Part shown: one piece after another, positions 48,685 through 61,465 of the stretch
Numbering within the stretch: position 1 is the first letter of the stretch
Layout of the letters: each line of letters starts with the position of its first letter
Source of the DNA: Aphis gossypii
Taxonomy: Eukaryota; Arthropoda; Insecta; Hemiptera; Aphididae
DNA length: 64,000 nt
Direction of reading: 5' to 3'
Assembly: GCF_020184175.1 (NCBI RefSeq)
Contig: NC_065530.1
Location: 3,162,001 to 3,226,000, forward strand
The notes under the pieces: generated by a model
Database searches by the model: none
What the model was told of the DNA's origin: nothing
Seen by the model: the letters and a program-made list of their open reading frames with translations, nothing else
Made by a program: the position numbers and the translations under genes

Positions 48685-49940
48685 TCAAAACAAAGCACTT
48701 AGTTCTAATGTAACTTTTTCTAATTTTTTTGGAGCAAGTTCAGTTATAATTTTTAAGGGTGGTGGTGGTCTAATTTTACGGCCAAAACGACCAGTTTTTC
48801 TTTGCCACAATCCAGACCGAGGGCGATTACCCAATTCACGGTTACGATTTGGACTGCCGATGTGTTCTTTAAAGTGATTTGCATTTGATATTTGTCCTGA
48901 AAACAAATTATAATTTGCTCATAAATTTTAAAGATTATTTAAATTTAATTAATTTGATTAATTTTAATATATTATCTCTATTAAATATTTGGCAATTTCT
49001 TAAGTATTAGATCATTTAAAAATATTTAACATAACATTATCAGAAATGATAATAATAGTAAGTTATACAATAATTTGAACTTACCAATCGATGCCATACA
49101 ATGTTTAGAGAGTGATACTTGTAATTTTGATGGCAACTGAACAATGACCCTGTCGTCAACTTGTCTTAATATAGTGGCTGTTGATCCAGCTGTCATTACA
49201 TAATGAGCCCCTTCACCTGGCATTTTCTCAATACAGTGAACTTTTGTTCCCTTAGACAATGCACCAAGTGGATATGCATCTCCTTCATTTGGATTAACTA
49301 TAAGAAGTTATGTCAAAGATAATTATTTTCAGTAGTACCTATGTTTTAATTTAAAAAATATCATAAGATAATGAATTATGGTATACCTGGAATGCGAGGA
49401 ATGTAACCAGATGTGACCAACATGTCTCCAGGTTTCATATTAACAGTTGCAATAATGTATTTTAAATTTGTGCCACAACCAACTAATGCTACTTTAGCTG
49501 TTCTACAGCCACAGTCCATTATTTCTAAGACACGATCAATTCGAGGAGCATCATGTTCACCAGTTGGTCCAAAACGTTTTAAATCAACCCAATGATATTT
49601 CTGTTTGATACCACCACCCAAGCCCTTGACAACGACTCGACCTGAAAATTATATGATTATAAATCTTACAGTAATAAATATTTGTTGTTTTAATATTGTT
49701 ATAAATACCAGAGATCGGGTCTCGGCCCGCCAAGTGTTTATTGTTCAATGGTTTTACGGTGTATTTTTCGGGCCATTCAATTTCCCGTCTGAAGTTTCTT
49801 GACTTTGGACTAGGCAACTCCATGTGTGTGAAATTCCATTTGTGTCTTACAACATTAAAAAAAACCGAATGTATGGTCTTCAACTTCGTAGGATCAAATA
49901 CAGAGAAACGCAAAGCCGGCGCTAAAAATGAAACTGACAT
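48685..49940 (-). CDS. mRpL2: Mitochondrial large ribosomal subunit protein uL2m
   Basis: Mitochondrial homologue of ribosomal protein L2, which binds 23S-type rRNA near the peptidyl transferase centre of the 39S subunit. Four minus-strand exons, 49709-49940, 49387-49641, 49085-49297 and 48685-48896, total 912 bases and 303 aa, close to other animal mRpL2. Landmarks: PLNNKHLAGRDPISGRVVVK in the N-terminal RNA-binding part, GGGIKQKYHWVDLKR, GALSKGTKVHCIE, GAHYVMTAGSTATILRQ and, near the C-terminus, RNRELGNRPRSGLWQRKTG. The N-terminus (MSVSFLAPALRFSVF) looks like a mitochondrial targeting peptide. All donors and acceptors are canonical. It is convergent with mRpS12; its 5' end faces the proteasome gene across about 510 bases, probably a shared or back-to-back promoter region. 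Confidence 0.95.
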
Positions 49941-50452
49941 TTTCGCAACTTTTAAACTTATGAATATTATTTAAATTTATCCTAACATCAAATAATACGG
50001 CCCGAAACCGTGCCTGGTATTTTATAACAAAAATTTGAAGATTTCCAATTTTTTTTCTTTTTTAATTATTGGACATTATTAGACACAATATCAATTATCA
50101 ATTCTGAAACACCGATAATAGATATTATATGAAATTATTTTATTATCAATAATGATAAAACTAAGAATCAAAGAGGTTTGGTATATTTTTGATTTGAGTT
50201 TATTACATCTTTGACAATGATAAAGCGAAATTAATCTTGACAATATAATATCTACGACCTATTAGTATAGTAGTATACAGAGTAAGATATATAGTATAAC
50301 TACTGGTATAAGCGTTTTATATTTAAAGTATTGAGTATCTTAATGATCATTTAATTAATTAATAAGTAAAAATTGTTTTAAACCGCTTCCTCTGTTGAAG
50401 GTTTATTACTGTTTAAAATATTAACTATCTTTAAATTTTTGTCTCGTTAACA
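49941..50452. promoter_or_regulatory. Divergent intergenic region between mRpL2 and proteasome beta-2
   Basis: A 512-base gap between the two start codons, transcribed outward in both directions. It should hold both promoters. The TACGGCCCGAAACCGTGCC stretch (49996-50014) just upstream of mRpL2 is a GC-richer island in otherwise AT-rich DNA. No known element is recognised with confidence. Confidence 0.4.
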
Positions 50453-52745
50453 ATGGCTTTAAACTATAGTTCTATCAACGATGACGAAGCCTTTTCGTTC
50501 CGAAATCTTGAAAGGTTTGTAAGTTTTATTTAATTTAGTATGGTTAAAAACATTCATTTTATAAACATTCTTATAATCTCAATTCCTAAGATAATTTTTA
50601 TAATTATAGTGATTCGTTTAAAATATTTAAGCTTGAATGCTTAGAAAGTTAGATATACCTACCTACTTAATTTTATAAATAAAGCAGATGTATAAATTAT
50701 TACTATTAAACTATTACAGATGGATAGTCACTTAGTAATGTATTTATTTTACACATGTTTAAGAGTTATTTTGACAAAAAATATTTGAATTTTATCTTAA
50801 TATGTTTAGGTAAAATTTCAAAATATATATGTGATATGTAACATAATTATTAATACATTAATGCGTATTAAATAAAAAAAAATATTCATATTTATTATTT
50901 GCATAATTGCGTTAATTGAGTCATAATGACAATGTTAAATGATAAATTAATGCAAAATATACCAAATAGGTAGGTAACCTATAAAACCTTAAAGTAATAG
51001 CCAATCAGTGTTTAAATTGAAATAGGTTCAATAGAATTTTTCCTATGTTTTTATTGTTGATATTTTTATCTTAATGAATGTTTCAACAAATTTAAGTTTA
51101 AAAACTTTGAAAAGACAGTATAGGGTAATGTTATAAATAATAGGATATTATTGACTTAATAAATTTGAACTGTAAGAAAAAAAAAATAACTATTTTTTTT
51201 ATAAAATGTTACTGTCCATTACTAAATATATTTATTTTTCCAACAAAGAATGTGTTGACATCAGTTAATTATTTTATAAACTAGTTTAATTATTTATTAA
51301 ACCAAAATATTAATTACTAATTATTTTTTAAATATACAGTTAAGTGAATTACCTTATTTTTTTTTTACTGCTTGTAAAAAATAAATTGTACTCGTTATGT
51401 TCCTAAATCACGTTTTAGAATGTTTTTCAACTTAGCACACAGTTTTGATATTTTCATACTAGGTTATTAATTTTATTAATAATTAATTAATAGTTAACCA
51501 TATTAATTTTTTTTTTTTTTGGTTGTTTAGAAATGCAAAACTTGAAAAAATAGGACTCAAAATGCCGAGTTTCCGAAAAACAGGTACTACAATTGTGGGA
51601 GTAACTACTCGTGATTGTGTTATTTTGGCTGCTGATACACGCGCTACATCTGACACAATAGTTATGGAAAAAAATTGTGAAAAAATCCATTATATTGGAA
51701 AATATATGCAGTATGTAAACTTGAAAATAATCAATGTTTGAAAATTATTATATTTGAATTGTTTTACTATTTTAGTTGCTGTGGTGCCGGTACTGCAGCA
51801 GACACTATGCAAGTGACTCGCATGGTATCTGCTAATGTTTCCTTGCAAGCATTTAAGTTTCCTGATGAAATGGTTCCTGTTGCATTCGCTGCTAGGTCAC
51901 TTCGTCAGTATCTTTTCAAGTATATGGTAATTCAGCTTATATTTCATCATTTCTTGTATTTTATCTTAATTTTTAATTTTTTGTGTTTGATTTTAGGGAT
52001 ATGTTTCAGCTGCTTTAATTTTAGGTGGAATTGATAATAGTGGTGCTCATTTATACTCAATTTATCCTCATGGTTCAATTGATAAATTGCCTTACATATC
52101 TATGGGGTCTGGAAGTATGGCAGCCATTTCAGAACTTGAAAGTCGCTGGAATGAAGATCTAACAGTAATAACAATTTTGTATTTTAAATTTGTTACTTAA
52201 ACCTAAAACTTTGAAACTGTTTGTTTGGTTAAATTAAATTTTAGGAAGAAGAAGGAATGAAATTGGCATGTGATGCTATTTTGGGCGGTGTATTTAATGA
52301 TCTTGGTTCTGGAAGTAATGTAGACCTTTGTGTCATCAAAAAAGATGGGACCCGTATGCTTAGAAACTATCTGACACCCAATAAGAAACCAGCTACGTAC
52401 GGTTTTTTTTTTCTATAATGGTCAAGTGTCGATAACTTAAAATTGGTCGAATTAATATAAATTTGACTTGTATATTTAGAATTTTATACCTCAAAATTAA
52501 AATATAGCTTATAAACACTTGAAAGGGAAAAGCAATTTGAGCTGTTATGTTTTTAAGTTATCTAAACTTGATCGTAGTATATATTTAGTACTTATATTAT
52601 TGTTGTCTTATAAGTTAAAATTATATAAAAACATTTATTTTTTAGTGCCAAATATGTTTATCCAGCTGGTTTGACCAAAGTATTATGTAGAAATGAAATA
52701 AAATTCCAAATTGCTGAGGAAACTGTCATGGAAGTTGATGCTTAA
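50453..52745 (+). CDS. Prosbeta2: Proteasome subunit beta type-7 (beta-2, trypsin-like site)
   Basis: Catalytic N-terminal-nucleophile threonine protease subunit of the 20S core. Six exons, 50453-50514, 51531-51710, 51776-51926, 51997-52164, 52245-52396 and 52646-52745, give 270 aa. The propeptide (39 residues, FSFRNLERNAKLEKIG..MPSFRKTG) is cut before Thr40, which becomes Thr1. Asp56 (AADTRAT) and Lys72 (NCEK) are the expected Asp17 and Lys33 of the active site. Further family marks are HCCGAGTAADT, GYVSAALILGGID, HLYSIYPHGS.DKLPY, MGSGSMAAIS and GGVFNDLGSGSNVDLCVI. The sequence is somewhat diverged from typical beta-2 in the 85-115 stretch (FPDEMVPVAFAARSLRQYLF) and near the C-terminus, so a lineage-specific paralogue is possible. 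Intron 1 is about 1 kb; the others are short. Confidence 0.93.
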
Positions 52746-55080
52746 CTTTTTCAATTATACCTATAATGTATTAAGATCCAATCATAAATATTAATTTTAT
52801 ATACATTTTCTAGTTTTTCACAATATTTTTTGTATTTTGTTGGCAAAATACATTTTTATTTATGTGAAATACTAATACTACTCAAGTGTAATAAAAATTA
52901 TATTTTATAATAAGAAAATATGTTATTTATTATTTTTTTTTAAATACATTTTTATGATTTGAGATTTATTATTTTTAAAAAATTTATATCAAGTAATTCA
53001 AAATTTTACTTCATATATTATTATAAATGTTGGTCATATATTTTTGAGAGAAATTATCATTTTTAAATTAATACACTAAATGGTAGATAAGTGAGTATTA
53101 TTTTATTATTATGTAGGTTCAGTAAGATTAGGTTAGGCAGAAGACTGAGCAATATCACAATTGAAAAAAGACGTAGGAATTAACACATACACTGGATTAA
53201 ATTTTGACATATCGATATCGATTATGATCATATTGACATAGGATTGATTAGGTATACAAAACGAAAACCTTCTGTGTTACAGAGAGAAAACTAATAGAAC
53301 ACTTAGGTATCTAAAAGCTTTTTAGTCTATAGTATGTCTATATTATATGTTAAAATGTAATTTTAGTGGGTATTTTTTTTTTTAATCCGTTAAAACATTT
53401 GCCCGTTTGGATAATTCTCGCCAATGGTCTCCCAATAAAATTGATAACAGTATAATCTATAAAAACACCTACAATATATTATGAATTATAATATTCTACA
53501 AGTATATAAGTACTACATAGTGCAATATTCAATACTCAAGATTGAATAAAATAAAATTATGCAACAACACATAAGATGTACAAATAAATATAAGTAGATT
53601 GTGATATTAAAAACGACGTTATATGGAAAATGTTGCAATGATGAACAGTGTGAGAACTTGAAACGCCATAGCAAAACAACGATAAAGGAGACAGCAGGTG
53701 CAAAGATGACATTGTAAATTTGAATTTGTCAAATAGCAGATACTCGATTAATGATTATAATAATTATAATATGCAAATATGCGATTGGTATGCGTAAACA
53801 GTTTTCTAAAAGATACTTTTTAAAGTATTCAAACTTTGATACTTACTTAACTTTTTCTTCTGTTTAAATGTTTTGAAAATATGTATTTGAATACTTGGTG
53901 GATTGAGTACTTAAGTATAACTACACATATAATGGAAATGTATTTATAGATATTTTTAAACATTTTCAAATTGTCTACAAACATTATTTTTCCTCATTAT
54001 ACCTAAATCAAATGATCAACTTTATTAATTTTAAATTAAGCATAAAATGTAATTATATATAATTATAAATCACGCATCTGTATTCTTTGTCAAGGTAGGT
54101 ATTTGAATTGTCGGTTTAGTATATTATATTATAATATTTTCTTAATATATTTTTAATTGTATTTTATGTGATTGTATTGAAAGTTCACATTGAGTATTGA
54201 CAAATAATTCTAATTTCTTTACTCAATTATTTAATTGAAATAAGTCACAATATTATGAAAATTATTTTATGTCTTGTAAATTCAATTACAAAAATAATTT
54301 AATTTTAAAGCTGTCAACATTAAATTATTTTCCTAAATATATAATATAATATAATATAATCAGTCGTGATAACCACGAGTTCTATATATTGTAATCTATA
54401 GTATCATTATTTAAATGAATAATAATTTCAAGTCGCAACATATAACTCTAATTTGATCTTAGAATATATTTAATTGTTATTTGTTATAGACATAATATAA
54501 AGTAATTTTTCGCTAATAATATAATATTATTATACTTATTACTATTACTCGTTGTGATATTATATTAATATATTGCCTATAAAAAACTGTAGTACACGTC
54601 ATAAAGCAGAGGTCTAAGACATATGAGTACCTGAATTGCCTATTTAATGCGCCGTGTTATGCCAATTTTATATTTATATTATTTTAATTCCTACATAGAC
54701 ATAATATCGAATACTATAAATTATGAAAAACTAGTAAACAATTATTCAAAAAAAAAAAAAAAATTATGTTTCAGTTAATTTGGAAGTAAATGACAAAAAT
54801 GCATTCGTTATGTATTTAGCCAAAATAGTCTATAAGGAAATGAAACTGACAAAAAAAACATTGAGGTGATGTATAATACATAACAATACAATTGTTACTT
54901 TTCGTATATATAACTGTTATACACGTACACTTGCTTATATTGATAATATTTCTATTTCCTTTTTATCTCAGCAAGAACAATATGTAGTTAGATTGTATGA
55001 GATAATATTTTTTATCGGTTTAGAGAATTAAACTCTAACTAGACTTAGATACTTGCAGTACTTTGCCTGTTTCAGGTTGG
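52746..55080. other. Intergenic AT-rich region, no genes seen
   Basis: Begins with the 3' flank of the proteasome gene. I found no exon with splice sites or recognisable residues. Sequence is dominated by A/T runs with a few GC-richer fragments (for example 53120-53300) that could be old transposon debris. Confidence 0.55.
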
Positions 55081-56060
55081 TGTCGTCATGTGCGAGTGCG
55101 ACTAACGATATACACACAAATGAATATTATTTTAATGTTATTATAGTCTGTTGGTTATTGTAGAATTTTTTTACTTGTTCTTTTGAATTTTAAATCAATT
55201 TGTAGATACGAATATTTTTTTTATAAATATTATCAATTTTAATGTTTTTTTTTTTTTTTTTTAATAAATTGGAATATAAATGTTGAATGTAATTATGGAA
55301 AAATTGGGTTATGACTTCATCTAATTTTAATATTTTTTAAAGGACTTTTTTTTAATAAGTAGATTTCAAGAGTTTGATTGTTAGTGTGGCCATGTACACG
55401 TTAAACTATCACGCTAGAGAAGACACTCCACACGTGACTGGCGCCGGTATCGTGTTTCACGAAACAAACACAATGGTTATTATTATGCGCGTAGCCGATA
55501 TGGTCTTTTTTTTTTTTTAAATATCATAACATCATCATTATCACTATCGTCGTATTAAAATAATAATAATTATATTATTATATGTATACACCTTTTGGAT
55601 ACACACACTGTTGTAGCGGCAGACCTGCAGAGACTGCCGAGTCTCGTCTCCACGGGGCGGCCCGCATGCACCGCGAGATCGGGTTTTTTTTTTTATTTTT
55701 ACGAGGGCTATTCATAATAAGTGTCGTTTTCGTTTTTTTTCGTCGTCATATTGTTTTATATATAATATTATAATAGCTCGCGTATGCCACCACTACCATC
55801 ATTATACTGCTACACGCGTTTGTATAAAGGTAGTAAGTCCACAGCTGAACGTCTATACCACATAGTGTATTATTATCGTATTACCCTTTTTTTTTTTACA
55901 TAAAGTATAATAATATATAAATATTGTATAATATGTGTTATGCGTGTTGGAGAAAGATTTGTTACGATGAAAAAAAAAAATCCGATCCCTTGGCGGCGGT
56001 GTCAACACGTGCGCGCGATGTCATTGCAGTACTTACTTAGTATTGTGGTGATATTAACGG
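55080..56060. other. GC-richer patch in non-coding DNA, possible promoter or 5' exon
   Basis: Several CG-containing stretches stand out, such as CACACGTGACTGGCGCCGG (55429), GGGGCGGCCCGCATGCACC (55654) and CTTGGCGGCGGTGTCAACAC (55990). A short frame at 55582-55773 translates to Arg/Ser then an uninterrupted hydrophobic tail and is not convincing. The patch may be the promoter or untranslated first exon of a gene extending beyond the window. Confidence 0.25.
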
Positions 56061-59000
56061 TGTGATCAACTCGGAAAAAATTATTATGCATATATTACCC
56101 TTGTAGTATTAACACGGTCACGTATTTTATTATTATGTATGCGTGTTGTGTATAGAAGAAGTACCAAAGAAGTTCCATTTCTGCAAAATAATTATTATAT
56201 TACGACGTATTGCTATGTACAGATAACAAAGTGATGCACTAGGGATGCTTATTGTTCATCCACTTTTGGTTCTTAGCAAAAAGACGAGTGTATTCATTTT
56301 TTTTTTTAACTGAAAAAAACAAATTAAATTAGCAAAAAATGGAAATTTTTACTCGAAACTTCTACTCAAAAAAATTATTTTTTTTTTTATGTAATTTAAT
56401 AACGAATAGTGAATAGATAATTGAAAATTTTATCAAATATTTATGTAAGAATTTTCTAATATTATCACTTTTCTGAGCTACTTATATACATGAGAAATTT
56501 TCGATTTTACTTAATATTTTTCAACTATTGTCGATAAAAACATTCAAAACACTTGAAAATTTAATATCAAGTTCCTCAGATGTTGATTTACATATTAAAA
56601 TGTAAGTATCAAACATATTCTGTAGTCATAATATTTTTATATAATCATTTAAATTTAGAATTTCGGCATTTTTCAAATACGTGTAATGTAGTTAGAAATA
56701 CAAAAAAGTTTTTTTATATCTTAGTTTAAAATATAATAAAATGTTCCTCATAAGTTGTTCTATTTATATAAAAAAAGTTTATCGAAAAGTTACATTAATT
56801 TAATGATGTTTGAAGTATAAAATTGTATGACATTGACCTTAAAATAACTATTCCTCATCCAACGATTATTAATAATTTGTTATAATTTTAAAATGAATAA
56901 ACATAAGTATTGACATTTCCATACATGGTAATGTTTCAAAACATTTTGATTCCTTTTGACTTATTTATAGACATTTGAAATTTAAAATCTTATTTTAGGC
57001 TTATTTCTATTACATGTCAATTTATTATTTTTCTGTCGGTTAAAAGTTTAAAAATTTAAAAATAAAATGTATAAAATATTTAAAATACATTTATTTTATA
57101 ACAATTAGAAATTCAAATTTTAACAATATGATTCATCAATATTGTGAATATTTATTTTGTAAATTGTTTTGTTATGACTAATAAGTCTTGAAAAAATAAT
57201 ACTAAATTCCTCATGAGTATTTCATAAAAAAATATACACGATTAATTTTTTTTAAGACATTTGAACCTCAATTTTAACCAAAACTACATAAGCAAGGATT
57301 ACTGTACAAACTATTACATATGTTACTGTACATCTTCAAAGGTACTATATAGAAGCTGATAAACCAGCTAGGCATGATAGCTATTATAGGTACTAATGTG
57401 CAGTGACGATTAACTATATATGGATCATATCCCAGATTGTCTCAGATCGGGAAGTGGAATAATAGTTTGTTTTTTTTTTTAATTATTGAAGGTATTCATG
57501 TAACATTAAGACATACCTAATCGTAATATACGATGATAATAATAATGACGATATATTTTTTAAAATTTATATATAAATATAATATTAAAATAATAATTTT
57601 TTAATAATTTTGAAATAATTAATTTTTTCATATTTTTATTTTTTATTTGGTTGTATGTATAATTTAAGATTGTCTATTTATCAAACTGTTATTTTTCTTA
57701 TTATAGTTAATAATTACTTATTAGATATAAAACATGCGTAACGTAGCATGCCTAATATTATCTACTTACATGTATGCCAATTATAATTAAATATCACGTG
57801 TCTATCATCACGGACAATTCGAATATCATACTCGACAATGTATATACTATATATATATATACGCATAGGAATTTTCAGAGTGTATGATTTGAATTTTCTA
57901 TAATCGATCGGTATTCGCACGATTTTTTCTTTCGTATCGACGAGACGACTATATACGGCCGGGCACATCAACAACATTTTTATTGGAAACTCGTCTTCGT
58001 CTCTCGCTGCTGTGCAAACGCGTGTCACATACTTCATCGGATTCTGCAATATGTTATGAAACGCCTTTATACCGCTACTATATGGAATTAAAATCGTCGA
58101 AATTTAAAATGAAATGTGGAGCGTGGACGGAATTCCGGCCAGAACATGTATCTAAAAGTTTTTTTCCCATTCATTTTGATTTTTAATTTAGTAATAGATG
58201 CTAATTATAATCATCGTTTTTTCATTCAAAAAGTAAATAAAAGAATACATTAATACATATTGCTATAGGTAGTAAATAATAAAAAATAATACTTAATGAT
58301 TTTATTATGTATATGTTTTCTATTAATGATTGACGGTTGTAGTAACTACAACTCTTCAAAGCATTTTCTTATAAAATGCTATACAAAATAACATATAATA
58401 ACGTAATGAATAAGATTAGTTTTTATTAGTAAACGGATTTTAAATAAGAGTGAAAAAAAATATCCATATTAAAAAACAATAATACGAGCATAAATAGACA
58501 ATTTGATGTACTAACAATATATTAATTTTATTAATTTGGTATTTTCCATTGTATACAAAAATAATGAACCATAAAGTTATTTTAAAATTATCTTTAAATA
58601 TAGTAATAAATAATAATTATATTATATTAAAATTTTTTCCGATTCAAGAGTTGCATTTAAGTTGTTAAATAGTACACAATTTCGTTATTTATATACACCC
58701 AACTCTGCACAGTTAGAGATGGTTTAAACATACGATAATTATAGTCATAAATCGAATCAATTTTGCTAACACTCATCATGCGTCAGAGTAGAAGAAAAAA
58801 TTGTTGGCACGGTGGCACAGTTTTCATGAATCGTCCCTGCAGCAGCAGTAATCATTATTTATTTACCGTCATGTACACAAGTAATGCATTAAGTATTTTT
58901 CAAATCGTTTGTTTCCAATGCAAAATATAGCACGCGTACAAGCCTTTACTTTCCGTAAATACCATTTAACTCCCGTCGCAGCTTACGTCAACCCAATAAC

Positions 59001-59605
59001 TATATGCATTACGTATGTAAGTATTAAAGCAGAATAAAAAGAGTGCCAAGAAACTGTCAATGACATGACTGCTGCAGCAATTTAATAACAATGATTAACA
59101 TTATTATGATTTGCATATTGGCGAGTTATTTTAAAACTAAAACACGTGTTATATAATATTGGAATATAAAAAAAAAAGAAAATTAACCAAAAATGTTAAA
59201 AATCGTAGGTAGATAAGTTATATGTATATATTATTATATAGGTATTATTAAAATATGTTATTCTGGAATGAAGGATTATACAAGGATTAGTCTGCTAAAA
59301 GTGTATAACAATTACCCATGTATATTGTATATAAATAATATATATATAATATATTTATATTCCCCATGATATGACTATGGTCAAGTTGGTGTTATTTTAT
59401 CATCATGTATCGTATTAATTTTTTATCGAACCTGTATTGCTCGTACACAATTTTGTAATATTGTATAATATTATAATGTATAAAGCCCTTGCCGCAAAAG
59501 CTCAAATTTAATAATAAAAAAAAAATTATCAGTACGATTGTAAATGTCTAGAATATAATATTGATTTGTTATGACACTTATAACTACCTAATATCGACCA
59601 TTATT
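56061..59605. other. Intergenic region, no genes seen
   Basis: AT-rich with scattered GC-richer islands (57890-58030, 58800-59050). Open frames on both strands around 57762-58186 overlap each other and have no splice or family support. Confidence 0.5.
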
Positions 59606-59903
59606 GTCTAGGTTAGTGGTTCTTAACCTGTGGTCCGCGTCCCCTGGGGGTCCGCGATGCTCATGTCCGGGGTCCGCGGCAGCCTTAATACGTCGTGACA
59701 AAATATAATTATAAATATGTATGTTTTGTTATGTCTACTTATGTAATTATAATATAAAATATTTATTATAATTTTAGTTATGTTAATATGAGATGTAAAA
59801 AAAAGATGGTATTCGAAAAAAATGAGTAAGGGGTCCACGGTGTATAAAAATTTTTCATAAGGAGCCCGTAATCTACAAAAGGTTAAGAACCACTGGTCTA
59901 GGT
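59606..59903. mobile_element. hAT-type MITE with 8-bp target-site duplication
   Basis: Element 59614-59895 (282 bp), left end TAGTGGTTCTTAACC and right end GGTTAAGAACCACTG, inverted apart from the outermost base. Flanked by GTCTAGGT on both sides (59606-59613 and 59896-59903). An 8-bp duplication and the CAGTGGTTCTTAACC-type ends are hallmarks of hAT non-autonomous elements. The left third is GC-rich (GGTCCGCG repeats); there is no coding capacity. Confidence 0.9.
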
Positions 59904-61040
59904 TATGTATTATATTATGTAGTATAGAAAACAAAGGACTAATTAAAAATTACGAATGATCGTTTAAATACGCAACAACACAATAAAAATATTATCGTAT
60001 TGGTTAATAAACCGATATAATATGTTGTTTTGAAATAAAACACAATAATTTCTCCTACATATGTATTATAATACTATAATAGTGGTATGCGGTACATAGC
60101 ATAGATACATAATATTATTATTATTTTGTTACGAGCTGCCCGCGCTGACCTCTGCACGACTAAAGAATCCAAACCATATAATTACTTCTAGGAATGGGCA
60201 TATGTTGTGTGGAGTGCGGTCGGCGGGTTTCACAATAATATATGCGAGACTTTTGGAACGCGCTTACTGGCGTTATGTATACTGATCATAATAATATAAC
60301 GTTTATTAAAAATATATATTATATTCCTTGGCAAATAAAAGTTCGATACTGTCTCGATCATAATATGGTGACCCAACAACCGGATTAAAAGAGTGGAAAA
60401 ATAGAATAATCGAGGGAAATGCAATGGGAAAATTAAAATTACACTAAAAAAAAAACAAAAATAGATGTATATTATGTTTTTACAATCATACAGTCCTTAA
60501 TAAATGTCACTAAATATTATTTCTGTGTCATTGTCTTTTCGGTTATTTTATACCATTTACTGTATCGTAACAGAAGACGTATTAACCGAAACAAATCGTG
60601 TAAATCAATCATTATGATAAAGAATAATTTATTGTAGACTAAATATTGAAATGTAATAATTTTGTTTTGATTTCGTGTACCTAATTGTTTTATTCAACAT
60701 TTATGACTCATTAAAATGCCAATAACATTATAAAATATGGCAGTTTTATATATGTATTACTCATATCAGTATTTAAATCAATATTTAATTTTGTATGATT
60801 ATTAATTTAATCTAATAGTATAGAGTATAGATCGTATTATAATCCTTTAAAGTGCAAATGTGCTGAATGGCCTTTATCCTGTATCTCGGTTTGTGATGAG
60901 GGGGTAGCAGTGCGGCATTTTGAAGGCGTCTGAGCCAATCTATATACAGTATACACTCATACATATATATTATGACTTATGAGTAGACAGGACGACGTGT
61001 CATTGGCGCGAAAGAATAACGACAGGTATAATTTATAATA
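59904..61040. other. Intergenic region upstream of a candidate secreted-protein gene
   Basis: AT-rich with GC-richer blocks at 60125-60240 and 60840-61020. The latter leads into a TATATAAG at 61042 and probably belongs to the promoter of the gene starting at 61345. Confidence 0.45.
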
Positions 61041-61344
61041 TTATATAAGCAGAGGTACCTACGGTGTAAATAATGATAATAACGCCGCAGACGAGGTCGG
61101 CGACGATCGCAGTTCTACACAGTTGCAGTCTAATGCCGATGCCGCTGCTGCTGCTGCTGTTGCTGATGCGAAGAGTGCAGCTCGCCGACGACGGTCGTGG
61201 ACGGAATACATTAAACCGACCGACGTCGGCGGTGACGACGACGACGACCTTTATGGGAATAAAACACGTTTGATCCGTCGGAAATTTTCGATTTCCGAGC
61301 ATCGGGCACATTCCGCGAGAGTCGCACGACAAAAATTCGCAATC
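61041..61344 (+). promoter_or_regulatory. Putative core promoter and GC-rich 5' leader
   Basis: TATATAAG at 61042-61049 is a good TATA box. It is followed by a GC-rich leader with GCC/GCTGCT triplets (61135-61165) and CGACGACGACGA (61226-61245). A frame through the leader encodes Ala, Arg and Asp runs but has no ATG before 61345, so I read it as 5' UTR. Confidence 0.4.
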
Positions 61345-61465
61345 ATGGTGTTATATATTATTATTGTCATCTTAGCAACTGCTGCCATAGATGATGGCAA
61401 AGTGCGTGGCGGCGTCTTCGTTTCGCTGGACAGAGCCTGCAAGACCAAATGTACTCAATCACCAG
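61345..61465 (+). CDS. Candidate first coding exon of a secreted Cys-containing protein (partial)
   Basis: An ATG at 61345 opens 40 codons plus one base before a GTAGCA donor. The predicted N-terminus is a hydrophobic signal peptide (MVLYIIIVILATAA), then a charged stretch (IDDGKVRGG), VFVSLDRACKTKCTQSP with two closely spaced Cys, and a phase 1 junction. The GC-rich leader and TATA box upstream support a real gene start. I could not identify a following exon in phase within the remaining 2.5 kb, so the rest may lie beyond the window. I do not recognise the family. Antisense open frames here are shadows of the GC-rich composition. Confidence 0.45.

Noticed and set aside
55582..55773. 63-codon frame with a hydrophobic C-terminal half
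   Set aside because: Hydrophobicity comes from T-runs; no upstream context for a start and no homologous pattern.
57762..58186. Overlapping opposite-strand frames near 58 kb
   Set aside because: Mutually antisense, no recognisable motif, no plausible splice partners.
61123..61344. Poly-Ala, Arg and Asp-rich open frame leading into the exon at 61345
   Set aside because: No in-frame ATG before 61345 and composition follows GC-rich triplet runs; treated as 5' leader. A non-AUG start cannot be excluded.
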